DNA of 64,000 nucleotides from Chryseobacterium sp. MYb7 (GTDB lineage Bacteria; Bacteroidota; Bacteroidia; Flavobacteriales; Weeksellaceae), in assembly GCF_002979455.1 (NCBI RefSeq), contig NZ_PCOU01000007.1:124001-188000 (forward strand), in the 5' to 3' direction. A program made the translations under genes and the position numbers. The notes below the pieces were generated by a model. That model worked only from the letters and a program-made list of their open reading frames with translations, was not told the DNA's origin and searched no databases. Shown in pieces: positions 8,883-18,043 of the stretch. The stretch's first letter is position 1, and each line of letters starts with the position of its first letter.

Positions 8883-10121
8883 TTAATTTCTCCAAAATAA
8901 GTTCCCGTCATTCATCAGGGCTTTTATTTCAGACATTCTGGAAACGGCTTCTGCTGAACATGATGCGTCTGTAAGAACAATAGCAGCTTCATCTCCGGCT
9001 TTAGGCCATTGCTGCTTTCCTTTTTCATCCAGAGGAAGAATACTTTGAGTAGCAAACTGCAAAGCTCTTGAAAGCGCATATTCTGTAGCATAACCATACA
9101 GTTCTGCAATCAGATTAGCTTTCTGCAGCATGCTTCCGGATCCGAAAGTACTCCAGTAATCCTGCACATTATCATTTCCTATCAAAACATTCACTCCATA
9201 TTCTTTCAGGGCTGGTATTGGCATCACCGTTCCTTTGAAAGGTACAGAAGAAGCGATTCCTACTTTTCCTGCAGCCAGCCTTTCTGCAATCTGTTCAGTT
9301 TCTTTGGGTGAAAGATGAGCTAAAGCAAATGCATGGCTTACAAATGTTTTTCCCTGAAGTTCAGGATTTTCGATTGCTTTGTCAATCAGATAATTGATGG
9401 TTTTCATTCCGGACTCTCCTACTTCATGCAGGTGGATATCAATCCCTTTATTGTGATCCAGAGCCAGTTGAACTGTAAAGTCCATTACTTTCTCAATGCT
9501 TCCATCAATACTCAATGGATCCAATCCACCGATGAAGCCAACACTTTTCATTTGAGCGGCTTCTTTCATCAGGGGAGCCGACTCCGTATAATAAACTCCA
9601 TGCTGCGGAAAGGCCACCAGTTCGGCTTTAAAAGAATCTTTCTTATTTTCAAGAGCCTGTTCAAGATGCTCCAATGATTTTAATCCTGATGTAGGATCAA
9701 TATTGAAATGGGTTCTCGCAAAATGAGTTCCGTAATGCTGCTGAAGGCTGATCAGCTGTTCAGCTCTGCTTACTGAAGTTTTCAATAATTCCGGGATGAT
9801 TTCCTGTTCATAAGCAATCATATCTTTCACTGTTCTTCTTTTCGGAGAAAGTGCCTGCCATGGGAGACCATATAATGTTTTATCCAGATGGATGTGCATA
9901 TCCCTGAAAGCCGGAAGCATCAGATATCCTTTAGCATCTATTGCTTTGGAAGCTGGATCATTTGCTTTGACTGTTTTTATTTTTCCGTCTTCAATTTCAA
10001 TACTGAAAAGATCAGTTTTTGTTCCGATAACTTCTTCATTTTCATATTCAAAACCTGTTTCCAGGCGGACATTTTTAAGGGAATATGTTCCTTTTGCAGT
10101 TAATTGATAGGGAAATTGCAT
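8883..10121 (-). CDS. Amidohydrolase family protein (cytosine-deaminase-like), cytosolic paralogue
   Basis: 412 residues, no signal peptide. TIM-barrel amidohydrolase signatures: HIHLD with His76 and His78 (metal), DIHLHEVGESG, SHAFAL and GNDNVQDYW, the usual order for the cytosine deaminase/N-isopropylammelide hydrolase branch. It should be a metal-dependent deaminase or hydrolase of a small cyclic substrate; which one cannot be read from the sequence. It is closely similar to the protein encoded at 11284-12618, from the shared SLKNVRLETGFEY onward, but lacks that protein's export signal. An AraC regulator gene lies between the two, on the same strand. Confidence 0.85.
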   Translation of the reverse strand: MQFPYQLTAKGTYSLKNVRLETGFEYENEEVIGTKTDLFSIEIEDGKIKTVKANDPASKAIDAKGYLMLPAFRDMHIHLDKTLYGLPWQALSPKRRTVKDMIAYEQEIIPELLKTSVSRAEQLISLQQHYGTHFARTHFNIDPTSGLKSLEHLEQALENKKDSFKAELVAFPQHGVYYTESAPLMKEAAQMKSVGFIGGLDPLSIDGSIEKVMDFTVQLALDHNKGIDIHLHEVGESGMKTINYLIDKAIENPELQGKTFVSHAFALAHLSPKETEQIAERLAAGKVGIASSVPFKGTVMPIPALKEYGVNVLIGNDNVQDYWSTFGSGSMLQKANLIAELYGYATEYALSRALQFATQSILPLDEKGKQQWPKAGDEAAIVLTDASCSAEAVSRMSEIKALMNDGNLFWRN

Positions 10122-10200
10122 GTTTTAAAATTTAACAATACAAAATTAACCCCTGTTGAAGGGAAAACCGGTGTATCAATTATGTCTTGTTTTGTACAGA

Positions 10201-11046
10201 TTATTCTTTGAACTGGGAAGGTGTCATTCCTGTCTGTGCTTTAAAGAATTTTGAAAAGCTGGCATGGTCATAGAAACCGAGATCATATACGATATCTTTC
10301 ACAGACATTTCGGAAACTTTTAAAAGTCTTTTGGATTCCAGTAAAATACGATCCTGAATAAGGGATGAAGCCGAGGTATTGAGATTTTTTTTGCAGACAA
10401 TATTCAGATAATTGGCAGAAATATTCAGTTTATCTGCATAAAAAGAAACGGATCTTTCTGTTTTAAAATGTTCGTCTATGAAATGCAGGAATTTCGAAAT
10501 AATAGGATTCGAATTATAGACTTCAAAGTCTTTGAAAGCGCCTTCTACAGATTTACTCACCAACAAACCGATCAGTTCACTTCTTTTCTGAATCAGTTCC
10601 CAAAATACTTTTTCTCCACTCAGCTCTTTTCTGATTTCCTGAAATTCATGCCGAAAAGTTTCAAAAACTTCTTTGGAAAGATTGATCACCGGATGATTTT
10701 GGTAATATGATGCGGAAAATCTCAATGACGGCAGAAAACTTTCAAACCAATCTCTGCTGATCATCAACTGATAGCCGATGGTTTCTTTTTCAATCACCCA
10801 TTGGTGCACCTGATCCGGAAAAACAAGGTGAATCTGATAGTCTGTTACCTGATATTCTGTAAAATCTATGGTATGTGAGCCAGTTCCCTGCTCAAAAAGA
10901 TTGACGATAAAAAAATCATGCTTGTGGGGATCATCAATGGAGCGTGCTCCGGAAAGATCATTGAACAGCAGATTACAGCCTTTCAGCTGATTTTCACTAA
11001 ATTCCTGAATTCCTAAAATGGGAAAATGATCTGTATGGTAAGCCAC
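10201..11046 (-). CDS. AraC-family transcriptional regulator
   Basis: 281 residues. The N-terminal half is cupin-like (HKHDFFIVNLFEQGTG; LVFPDQVHQW). The C-terminal ~100 residues hold two helix-turn-helix motifs: VSFYADKLNISANYLN and VKDIVYDLGFYDHASFSKFF, ending with the AraC signature KAQTGMTPSQFKE. Its position between two paralogous amidohydrolase genes suggests it controls one or both in response to their substrate; that is inferred. It starts 237 bp from the end of the upstream amidohydrolase gene, across a repeat element, so it is unlikely to share that transcript. Confidence 0.9.
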   Translation of the reverse strand: MAYHTDHFPILGIQEFSENQLKGCNLLFNDLSGARSIDDPHKHDFFIVNLFEQGTGSHTIDFTEYQVTDYQIHLVFPDQVHQWVIEKETIGYQLMISRDWFESFLPSLRFSASYYQNHPVINLSKEVFETFRHEFQEIRKELSGEKVFWELIQKRSELIGLLVSKSVEGAFKDFEVYNSNPIISKFLHFIDEHFKTERSVSFYADKLNISANYLNIVCKKNLNTSASSLIQDRILLESKRLLKVSEMSVKDIVYDLGFYDHASFSKFFKAQTGMTPSQFKE

Positions 11047-11098
11047 TCTGCCTGATTTTCTCCTAAAATTACTAAAATTTGTAAGAGAAAAACTAAAA

Positions 11099-11232
11099 TA
11101 ACCACAAAAGGAACAAAAGTTTTATCTCAACCACTCTATCTTCTGCTTCTATCTGCATTCTGTGGCTGTCTCCAAAAATCTTAATAAATTCTCAGGCTTT
11201 CCCCCGTAAAACTTTTACACCCTTTGCGGTTA
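11099..11232. repeat. MITE-like inverted-repeat element (family C)
   Basis: Left arm 11099-11123 (TAACCACAAAAGGAACAAAA...) and right arm 11208-11232, whose reverse complement reads TAACCGCAAAGGGTGTAAAA...; the 25-bp arms agree at about 19 positions, including the outer TAACC and inner AAAAGTTTT. The 84-bp interior is non-coding. It fills the gap between two genes. Confidence 0.5.
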
Positions 11233-11283
11233 CAAAAAACACAACTAAAATATATAAATTTATTTATCGCTTTGTATGTTGGA

Positions 11284-12618
11284 TTAAAAGACTATGTTTC
11301 CATCGTGTACCAATGATTCCACCTCTGAAATTCTTGACACCGCTTCTGCAGAGCAACTTGCGTTAATCAATACAAAATCTGCTTTATCTCCGGATTTTGG
11401 CCATTGCCGGATTCCTTTATCATCCAATGGCAACACATTTCCTGTTGCCAGTTTTAAACTTCTTGACAATAAAAACTCTGTGGAATATCCGTACAATTGA
11501 GCCATTAAATTGGCTTTCTGAAGTACACTTCCCGTTCCGAAAGTATTCCAGTGATCCACAATGCTGTCATTCCCGGTAAGAACAGTTACATTATGCTTGT
11601 AAAGCGTTGGTATAGGCATAATCAGTCTGCCGAAAGGGATTGTGGAGACAATTCCGATCTGTGCTTCACCCAATTTCTCAGCGATTTCTTCCTGTTTGGC
11701 GGCTTCTAATTTTCCAAGGACAAAACAGTGGCTTAGGTAAGTTTTTCCTTTAAGCGCAGTGTTTTCATTTACTTTTTTAATCAGATATTCAACCGTTTTC
11801 AATCCGGAATCTCCGGTTTCATGCAGGTGGATATCTATTCCTTTTTTATTATCCAAAGCAAGCTGAACAGTAAAATCTACCACTTTTTCAATATCTCCAT
11901 CGATGTTGAATGGGTCTACTCCTCCGATAAAATCAATATCCATCTTTGCCGCTTCTTTCAGATAAGGCACAGAATCTGTATAAAACACTCCATGCTGTGG
12001 AAAGGCAACCAATTCCGCTCCAAAGCTTTTCTTTTTATTTTCTAAAGCTTTCTGCAGGTTTTTTAATGACTGAAGTTTTGAAGTGGGTTCAATATTCACG
12101 TGGCTTCTAGCATAAGAAGTTCCTTTCGATTGCAATAGCTCGATCAGCTTTTCTGCTTTAAAGGTTGAATTTTTCAGCATCTCAGGAAGCATTTTCTGCT
12201 CCAGTTCTATCATTCCTTTGATACCTCCGGTTCTTTTTCGGACAGCCTGCCACTGATCTCCATAAAAGGTTTTATCAAGGTGAATATGCATATCTTTAAA
12301 TGCAGGAAGCATCAGCAGACCTTTTGCATCCACAGCTTTAGCATTGGGTTGATTAGGAGCAATCTTTGTAATTTTTCCGTTTTCAACTTCCACGTAAAAC
12401 AGATCAGTTTTGGTGGAGACTACTTCCCCATCCTGGTATTCAAACCCTGTTTCAAGGCGAACATTTTTAAGGCTCATTTTTCCCTTTACTGAAGTACTAT
12501 TTTCATCACAGAAAGGTGATGCATTCATCATATTAGGTATTAAAGTGAGTCCCGCTACAGCCAAAACTGAATGCCGGATAAAATCTTTGCGGGAGATACC
12601 ATTGCCTGAGGTCTTCAT
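11284..12618 (-). CDS. Amidohydrolase family protein (cytosine-deaminase-like) with Tat-like export signal
   Basis: I start it at ATG 12618, giving 444 residues beginning MKTSGNGISRKDFIRHS. An upstream in-frame ATG (12744) would add 42 residues with no family similarity and would bury the signal. The signal SRKDFIRHS plus hydrophobic AVAGLTLIP resembles a twin-arginine signal with the second Arg replaced by Lys; export via Tat would fit a folded metalloenzyme. Family motifs: HIHLDKT, DIHLHETGDSG, SHCFVLG, GNDSIVDHW. It is a paralogue of the protein at 8883-10121, so the pair may act on the same compound on both sides of the inner membrane. Substrate unknown. Confidence 0.82.
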   Translation of the reverse strand: MKTSGNGISRKDFIRHSVLAVAGLTLIPNMMNASPFCDENSTSVKGKMSLKNVRLETGFEYQDGEVVSTKTDLFYVEVENGKITKIAPNQPNAKAVDAKGLLMLPAFKDMHIHLDKTFYGDQWQAVRKRTGGIKGMIELEQKMLPEMLKNSTFKAEKLIELLQSKGTSYARSHVNIEPTSKLQSLKNLQKALENKKKSFGAELVAFPQHGVFYTDSVPYLKEAAKMDIDFIGGVDPFNIDGDIEKVVDFTVQLALDNKKGIDIHLHETGDSGLKTVEYLIKKVNENTALKGKTYLSHCFVLGKLEAAKQEEIAEKLGEAQIGIVSTIPFGRLIMPIPTLYKHNVTVLTGNDSIVDHWNTFGTGSVLQKANLMAQLYGYSTEFLLSRSLKLATGNVLPLDDKGIRQWPKSGDKADFVLINASCSAEAVSRISEVESLVHDGNIVF

Positions 12619-12774
12619 TTCCAATCTATTTAATACAAAATTAAAAAGAAGTGCTCTGACCGAAGTGTATGGTTTATTACAAAATCTGTATGATTTATGC
12701 TTTGTATTGATTCCTTGCAAAAATACCCGGTTTATCTTTTTCATATTACAATAAAAAAGGTATTTACGGTAATT

Positions 12775-12834
12775 GTCATTCCGTAGGAATCCAGATTATG
12801 TTGTTTTAAGCTGGTGAGACTCCCGCGGAGTGAC
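12775..12834. repeat. Short palindromic interspersed repeat (family D)
   Basis: GTCATTCCGTAGGAATC (12775-12791) and, 26 bp on, GACTCCCGCGGAGTGAC (12818-12834) whose reverse complement is GTCACTCCGCGGGAGTC: 13 of 17 positions agree and each arm is itself nearly palindromic. It lies in the 309-bp gap 12619-12927, which otherwise contains only leader sequence and a terminator. Confidence 0.5.
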
Positions 12835-12891
12835 AGAGATTGTGTTGAATTTTTTTCAATTCAAACTCTTTAAATCAAATTTCTTTTGCAT

Positions 12892-12917
12892 AAAAAAACC
12901 GGATCTCAAATCCGGTT
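12892..12917 (-). terminator. Terminator of hemL
   Basis: Minus strand AACCGGAT / ATCCGGTT stem with a five-base loop, followed by seven T. Confidence 0.85.
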
Positions 12918-12927
12918 TCATTTATTT

Positions 12928-14217
12928 CTATTTGTTTGAATATTCAAATTTTCTTACAGCTTCCAGTGTCCTGTCAATCTCTTTGTCTTTGATAGCATCA
13001 CTGATGAAATACGTTTCATAGCCACTTGGCGGAAGATACACTCCATTCTGAAGCATCTGGTGGAAGAAATTATTAAACAAAGAATGATTTGCTTCCTGTG
13101 CTTCATCAAAGTTGGAAACGCTTTTAATATGGAAGAATACAGACATCATAGAACCTTTTCTGTTGATTCTGTGAGCAATTCCTTTTTCGTTCAGAATTTT
13201 TCCGATTTCAAAATCTAATGTTTCTGTTGTCTTCTCTAATCTGCTGAAAAATTCAGGATCATTTTTAATAAGCTGAAGTGTTTTTAATCCTGCTCTCATC
13301 GCTAAAGGATTTCCACTTAATGTTCCAGCCTGATATACTCCTCCTTTTGGTGCAAGGTGATCCATAATTTCATTTCTTCCTGCAAAAGCTCCTACCGGAA
13401 GACCTCCTCCGATTACTTTTCCGTAAGTCACTAAGTCTGCTTTTACATTGAAAAGCTCCTGAGCTCCTCCGAAAGCTAATCTGAAACCGGTCATCACCTC
13501 ATCAAAAATTAATAAAGCTCCGTTTTCATTACAAATCTTTCTCAGCTTTTGTAAGAAATCATTTTCTGGCAGTACGCATCCCATATTTCCTGCAACCGGT
13601 TCTATAATTACTGCTGCAATTTCTCCCTGATTGTGACGGAATAAATCCTCAACCTGTTCAAAATCATTATAACGGGCTAGCAAAGTATCTTTTGCTGTTC
13701 CGGCAGTTACTCCCGGAGAATTTGGGTTTCCGAATGTAGCAGCACCACTTCCGGCTTTGATCAGAAATGAATCTGAATGTCCATGATAACAGCCTTCAAA
13801 TTTTATAATTTTATCTCTTCCTGTGTATCCTCTTGCCAGTCTGATGGCACTCATACATGCTTCTGTTCCTGAAGAAACCATTCTGATCTGGTCAATATTC
13901 GGGACATTTTCAATAATGAATTTTGCAATTTCTGTTTCCAGTTCTGTAGGGGCACCGAAAGAGAATCCTTTCTCTGCCTGTATTTTCAGTTCTTCTAATA
14001 CTTCAGGATGGGTATGTCCTAAAATGGCTGGCCCCCATGAGTTGATATAATCAATGTAAGTATTGTCATCTGCATCTGTAAGGTAGGCTCCTTTTGCCGA
14101 TTTCATAAAAACAGGCACTCCTCCAACGGATTTGAATGCTCTTACCGGAGAGTTTACTCCTCCCGGAATGTATTTGTAGGCTTCATCAAATAAAGCCGAA
14201 CTTCTTTGATACTTCAT
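12928..14217 (-). CDS. hemL: Glutamate-1-semialdehyde 2,1-aminomutase
   Basis: 429 residues, normal length for the family. It converts glutamate-1-semialdehyde to 5-aminolevulinate in the C5 route to haem, in the cytosol. PLP-enzyme signatures: [10 protein letters not shown] near the N-terminus, [15 protein letters not shown], the metal/PLP-binding FDEVMTGFR (about 238-246) and the PLP lysine Lys267 in [12 protein letters not shown]. It is the last gene of a likely three-gene minus-strand run (ACC-deaminase-like, glucosaminidase, hemL) with 60-70-bp gaps and ends at a strong terminator. Confidence 0.96.
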   Translation of the reverse strand: MKYQRSSALFDEAYKYIPGGVNSPVRAFKSVGGVPVFMKSAKGAYLTDADDNTYIDYINSWGPAILGHTHPEVLEELKIQAEKGFSFGAPTELETEIAKFIIENVPNIDQIRMVSSGTEACMSAIRLARGYTGRDKIIKFEGCYHGHSDSFLIKAGSGAATFGNPNSPGVTAGTAKDTLLARYNDFEQVEDLFRHNQGEIAAVIIEPVAGNMGCVLPENDFLQKLRKICNENGALLIFDEVMTGFRLAFGGAQELFNVKADLVTYGKVIGGGLPVGAFAGRNEIMDHLAPKGGVYQAGTLSGNPLAMRAGLKTLQLIKNDPEFFSRLEKTTETLDFEIGKILNEKGIAHRINRKGSMMSVFFHIKSVSNFDEAQEANHSLFNNFFHQMLQNGVYLPPSGYETYFISDAIKDKEIDRTLEAVRKFEYSNK

Positions 14218-14232
14218 ATATACTTAGTTGCT

Positions 14233-14265
14233 GTTGACAGCTGCGGTTGGCAATAAACTGTCAAC
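14233..14265. other. Stem-loop between the glucosaminidase gene and hemL
   Basis: GTTGACAG (14233-14240) pairs with CTGTCAAC (14258-14265); GCTGTTGACAGC (14230-14241) is also a perfect 12-base palindrome. No T-run follows on the minus strand, so it is not a standard terminator. It may be a processing or stability hairpin, or a repeat remnant. Confidence 0.4.
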
Positions 14266-14289
14266 GGTAAACTCTCAACAAAAAATTAA

Positions 14290-15348
14290 TTAGTTTCGTG
14301 GTTTTTTGTCTATTAAATAAATAAGCTGTCCTGCAGATGGCTGCTGTCCTTCATCCATTCTGTTTTTAGCATATAATTTATTTAATTTGATTCCGAATTT
14401 CTGTGCAATATCATGCATATCTTCCCCGGATTCAGCTTTATAAGTCGCAGTATTTCCTGTTGAGTTTTTGGACTCAAGGAAAACGATATCATTTTTCTTT
14501 AAGGTTTCATTTTCCAGTTCATTCCATTTCATCAGTCTGCTTTCGCTTACTTTGAATTTATTGGCAATGAATTTCACATCCGTATCTTCAGGAATGACAA
14601 TATATTTCAGCCCATCATTTGGGTGACTTTTGATAAGAATAGAATTAAGAATTTCAGCTTTTGTTTTGATTCTCTCTACTCTTTTTTGTTGTTGTGCGTA
14701 GGAAGTCTGCTTGTAAGGAACTTCTACGGTAACCGGTTCTTTGGTTTTTCTGGTTGCTTTTGAAGGGTCCAGCTGTGCCATGAAAGTTCTGTCGTCTTTC
14801 AGATCCGGGTACATTTTAAGAACAGCGTACAATACTTCATTGGAATTGGTATTGTCGTATTCATATAGCTTGTACTTTTCAATTTTGGTGATCAGAATGG
14901 AAGCATAGCGGGGGTTGGTAGCATAACCTGCTTTTTTTAACCCGTAAGCCCATGCTTTGTAATCTTTCATATCCAATTTGAAAAGATTCGTGTAATATTT
15001 TCTGGTGGCTAAAAATATGGAGTGGTCTTCGTAAGACTGTTTTGGATCTTCATACACACGGAAGCATTCATTAGGCGCATCATCGGTATGTTTCATCGTT
15101 TTACCGGTCCAGTCTTCTTTACATTTTATACCGAAGTGATTTTTACCTTCCTGTGCCAATCTGCTTTGCCCACCCCCGGTTTCCAATAATCCCTGGGCAA
15201 GGGTAATAGAAGCTGGAATTTTATATTTTTCCATTTCTTCTACAGCATATTTAGCAAACTTCTGAATATACTGATCTTCGGTTGCCCAAGCCTGGGCAGA
15301 AAATTTTGATAAAACTAAAAGGCTTATGGATAGGAAAAGTCTTTTCAT
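14290..15348 (-). CDS. Exported glucosaminidase (GH73-like) with two LysM domains
   Basis: 352 residues. Signal peptide about 1-20 (ends SAQA). Glucosaminidase domain about 24-165 with the catalytic Glu56 in LAQGLLETGGGQSRLA and NHFGIKCKEDW; the family cleaves N-acetylglucosaminyl bonds in peptidoglycan. The C-terminal part has two LysM peptidoglycan-binding modules (about 248-293, YIVIPEDTDVKFIANKF; and about 302-348, YKAESGEDMHDIAQKFGI). It should act in the periplasm in cell-wall remodelling or daughter-cell separation. It sits between the ACC-deaminase-like gene and hemL on the same strand. Confidence 0.9.
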   Translation of the reverse strand: MKRLFLSISLLVLSKFSAQAWATEDQYIQKFAKYAVEEMEKYKIPASITLAQGLLETGGGQSRLAQEGKNHFGIKCKEDWTGKTMKHTDDAPNECFRVYEDPKQSYEDHSIFLATRKYYTNLFKLDMKDYKAWAYGLKKAGYATNPRYASILITKIEKYKLYEYDNTNSNEVLYAVLKMYPDLKDDRTFMAQLDPSKATRKTKEPVTVEVPYKQTSYAQQQKRVERIKTKAEILNSILIKSHPNDGLKYIVIPEDTDVKFIANKFKVSESRLMKWNELENETLKKNDIVFLESKNSTGNTATYKAESGEDMHDIAQKFGIKLNKLYAKNRMDEGQQPSAGQLIYLIDKKPRN

Positions 15349-15414
15349 CTTATAATTTTTATTGTTTTAAAATGAAAGATGGAACACTAAGTGTTTCATG
15401 TTTTTCAATTTTAC

Positions 15415-16323
15415 TTATATAATTAAATTTCTATTCTGTTTTTCTAAAAGCAGATTAGCTCCCTCAATTCCCTGCAATCCGCCAGTGTGAAAGCACAAAA
15501 TTCTGCTGTTCTCAGGAAAATAATCTTCATCTATCAGTTCAAAAACTTTCTCCATCATCTTTCCTGTATATATCGGTTCTAAAGGAATACCATATTTCTC
15601 TTTGAAATCATTAATAAAATGGATGTTTTCATCACTTATTTTACCATAACCTCCAAAACATGAATCTATTAGATTAAAATTCTGTCTCAAAGTTAATTCA
15701 AAAATTTTATTCTCCAGTGAAGCATCGTCAACGACTTTAAATCCTATAACTTTCTGATTGTCTTCACAAAATTTTGAAATTCCTGCAATGGTTCCTCCTG
15801 TTCCAACTGCGGTGCAAAGATAGTCAAAATCTTTTGTTTGTTCGTTGAGCATCATTTTCACCCCTTCTACAGCCTCTTCATTAGTACCTCCTTCAGGAAC
15901 CACCAATGCCTCCGGAAACTCGTACTGAAGAAATTCTGTGAGTTTTTCTTTGTGACGGTATTCTTCACGGGTGACAAATTTCAGGTTCATTCCGTTTCTT
16001 TTAGCAAACAGTAAAGTAGGATTATCACGCCATTTGTGCTGCAGTTCTTCTCCTCTGATAATACCCAGTGTCGGAATACCTGCAAGATTTCCTAATGCCG
16101 ATACAGCTGCTATATGATTGGAAAAAGCGCCTCCAAATGTAATAATGTAGGGATTATCCGGATTATTTTCCAGATAGTGATTGATATTATAAAACAGTTT
16201 CCAGTATTTGTTACCTGAAATCAGCGGATGAATCTGATCTTCCCTTTTAATGAATAGTTTTATGTTTTTATGAATGGGAATTTCCTGAATGGAAACAGGT
16301 TCTGTGGGAAGTTTTAATAGCAT
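15415..16323 (-). CDS. 1-aminocyclopropane-1-carboxylate deaminase/D-cysteine desulfhydrase family PLP enzyme
   Basis: 302 residues. Fold-type II PLP enzyme: PLP lysine Lys39 in ISGNKYWKL, the substrate-loop SNHIAA, the phosphate-binding TAVGTGGTIAG, and a C-terminal HTGGLQG. The family includes ACC deaminase and D-cysteine desulfhydrase; the two cannot be told apart here, and a D-amino-acid role is more usual in bacteria of this type. First gene of the run leading to the glucosaminidase and hemL genes. Confidence 0.88.
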   Translation of the reverse strand: MLLKLPTEPVSIQEIPIHKNIKLFIKREDQIHPLISGNKYWKLFYNINHYLENNPDNPYIITFGGAFSNHIAAVSALGNLAGIPTLGIIRGEELQHKWRDNPTLLFAKRNGMNLKFVTREEYRHKEKLTEFLQYEFPEALVVPEGGTNEEAVEGVKMMLNEQTKDFDYLCTAVGTGGTIAGISKFCEDNQKVIGFKVVDDASLENKIFELTLRQNFNLIDSCFGGYGKISDENIHFINDFKEKYGIPLEPIYTGKMMEKVFELIDEDYFPENSRILCFHTGGLQGIEGANLLLEKQNRNLII

Positions 16324-16631
16324 TTTACCAATTATTTAACAAAAATAATATTTTTAATTTGTCTGGAAGGAGTTTACCTCCAGAATACCTTTTCTTTAAA
16401 ATCATTTGGAATCATTGTTAATTGAAATCCATAAAAAATCACAACATAATGAATAAACCATAAAAAATCCCAAATTAGATAAAAATCTACATAAAACACT
16501 CAATATATCAATTAAATTTGCAAATAAAAAATACGATAGTTTATAAATTTCATTTTATTTAATCACAATTTTATAATACTTGAAATTTATATTGATTGGA
16601 AAAATATATAAAAACACAAATTAAATAAATT
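16324..16631. other. Divergent AT-rich intergenic region
   Basis: 308 bp between the ACC-deaminase-like gene and the gene starting at 16632. The minus strand has an exact -7 element TATTTTTG at 16340-16347, 17 bp before the ACC-deaminase start codon. Nothing convincing is seen for the plus-strand gene, and no repeat, RNA or ORF is apparent. Confidence 0.45.
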
Positions 16632-17441
16632 ATGAAAGCAAAATATTTCATTTCAGCTCTGATTTCCCTCTTTTTTTCTGTAACTGCTTTAGCGCAAATT
16701 GGTATTAATACCAGTAATCCTAATCCTACAGCCGCTCTGGATATCTCTTCTAATTCTAAGGGATTGTTAATTCCACGATTAACAACTGCTCAAAGGGATG
16801 CTATAACCACTCCTGCAGATGGATTGCAAATTTTTAATTCCACTATAGGATGTCTGCAGACCTATTCTACTTTAGCAAACTCCTGGGGTTCTCTGTGTGG
16901 AGGGTCATCAAGCGGAACCTTTATTTCCAGATTTTTAGCCTTTAAAACAGTGGATCAGTCAATGCCTGTCAATAATAAAAAATATGACATCACTTTTGAT
17001 AATGTTGCATTCAATGATATGGCTAATTTTGGAGGATCTTACAACTCATCAACAGGAGGTTTTACTTTACCCGCCGGATTGTATGAAATAACCTATTCCC
17101 TAGTCATTTTTTTAAATAATACTAATTTCACCGATGCCCCTGCAACAGCTCCGATAACTATTAGTAGTTTTGAAAATATAGCTGGTGATGCTAATGGAAC
17201 TATTATAAGTGGTGTTGATGTTCAAAATAACAAAGGAACAACAACTGCTGATACAAGAAATTCAACTGTTTTAAAAACATTTTATCTTAAAACTACAGCT
17301 ACTGCAACATTCTACTTGAAAGAATTATCATATAATGGAACCGGAGCTACTTTATCTACAAGTAAATTTTTTAATGGCACAGGTAGTGGTTATAACCAAT
17401 CACATCTAAGCAATTATATCTCTATAAAACAATTAAAATAA
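16632..17441 (+). CDS. Secreted protein of the IGINTxNP...AALDI type
   Basis: 269 residues with signal peptide 1-21 (TALA before Q). The mature start IGINTSNPNPTAALDISSNSKGLL and the next ITTPADGLQIFNSTIGCLQ segment are typical of a large flavobacterial family of exported proteins, often with phage-fibre-like N-domains. The rest (FAFKTVDQ..., LPAGLYEITYSLVIFLN) is beta-rich and resembles a C1q/TNF-like jelly roll; this is a weak structural guess. No T9SS sorting domain. Function unknown; probably surface-exposed. Confidence 0.65.
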   Translation: MKAKYFISALISLFFSVTALAQIGINTSNPNPTAALDISSNSKGLLIPRLTTAQRDAITTPADGLQIFNSTIGCLQTYSTLANSWGSLCGGSSSGTFISRFLAFKTVDQSMPVNNKKYDITFDNVAFNDMANFGGSYNSSTGGFTLPAGLYEITYSLVIFLNNTNFTDAPATAPITISSFENIAGDANGTIISGVDVQNNKGTTTADTRNSTVLKTFYLKTTATATFYLKELSYNGTGATLSTSKFFNGTGSGYNQSHLSNYISIKQLK

Positions 17442-17451
17442 TAAGAAAAAG

Positions 17452-17493
17452 AATGTTCACGAATCCTTCTACCATATAAAACTCATGAACATT
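17452..17493. terminator. Possible bidirectional terminator between convergent genes
   Basis: AATGTTCACGA (17452-17462) and TCATGAACATT (17483-17493) form an 11-bp stem with one mismatch, between two convergent genes. T-runs on either side are poor, so the call is weak. Confidence 0.3.
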
Positions 17494-17852
17494 TATAAAT
17501 ACTTCCGAAAGCTCCAGAATTTTCTTTTTTTGAGATAATTCAGGTTCTTTTCATTGGCATAGGCTTCTCTTTCAAATGAGATTCTTCTGTAGGCCAGATA
17601 ACCGTCTTTGAGTTTGAAAAACCAGTAATAATATTCAATGACGTAGAAAATATAGAAGAAAATAATAAGCATTTCCAGCTGCTGACGCAAATGGATTTTT
17701 TCGTGATTGATCAATACATTATTTTCCTTATCTTCGGGTTTCCTAATGAAGATAAAGGGAAAAAGAGCAATGCCATTAATTTTTAATTTTTTTAAAGGCT
17801 TTTGGCACACAATTATCATAGTAACAAATATAAAAAGTTTTTTGACTAGCAT
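17493..17852 (-). CDS. Small membrane protein with HExxH motif, minimal M56-like peptidase
   Basis: 119 residues. A zinc-peptidase-like HEKIH motif (His50, Glu51, His54) in INHEKIHLRQQLE is followed by a membrane segment (about 61-78) and, 20-30 residues on, FEREAYANE, which could supply the third ligand as in gluzincins. The layout resembles the core of BlaR1/M56 peptidases without their long sensor parts. Substrate and role unknown. The start is uncertain; a methionine at residue 12 is an alternative. It is divergent, by only 7 bp, from the DUF5522 gene. Confidence 0.55.
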   Translation of the reverse strand: MLVKKLFIFVTMIIVCQKPLKKLKINGIALFPFIFIRKPEDKENNVLINHEKIHLRQQLEMLIIFFYIFYVIEYYYWFFKLKDGYLAYRRISFEREAYANEKNLNYLKKRKFWSFRKYL

Positions 17853-17856
17853 TTAA

Positions 17857-18042
<186 letters not shown>

Positions 18043-18043
18043 A

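Noticed and set aside
11284-12744. 486-codon version of the exported amidohydrolase
   Set aside because: The first 42 codons have no family similarity and would hide the Tat-like signal; ATG 12618 is preferred.
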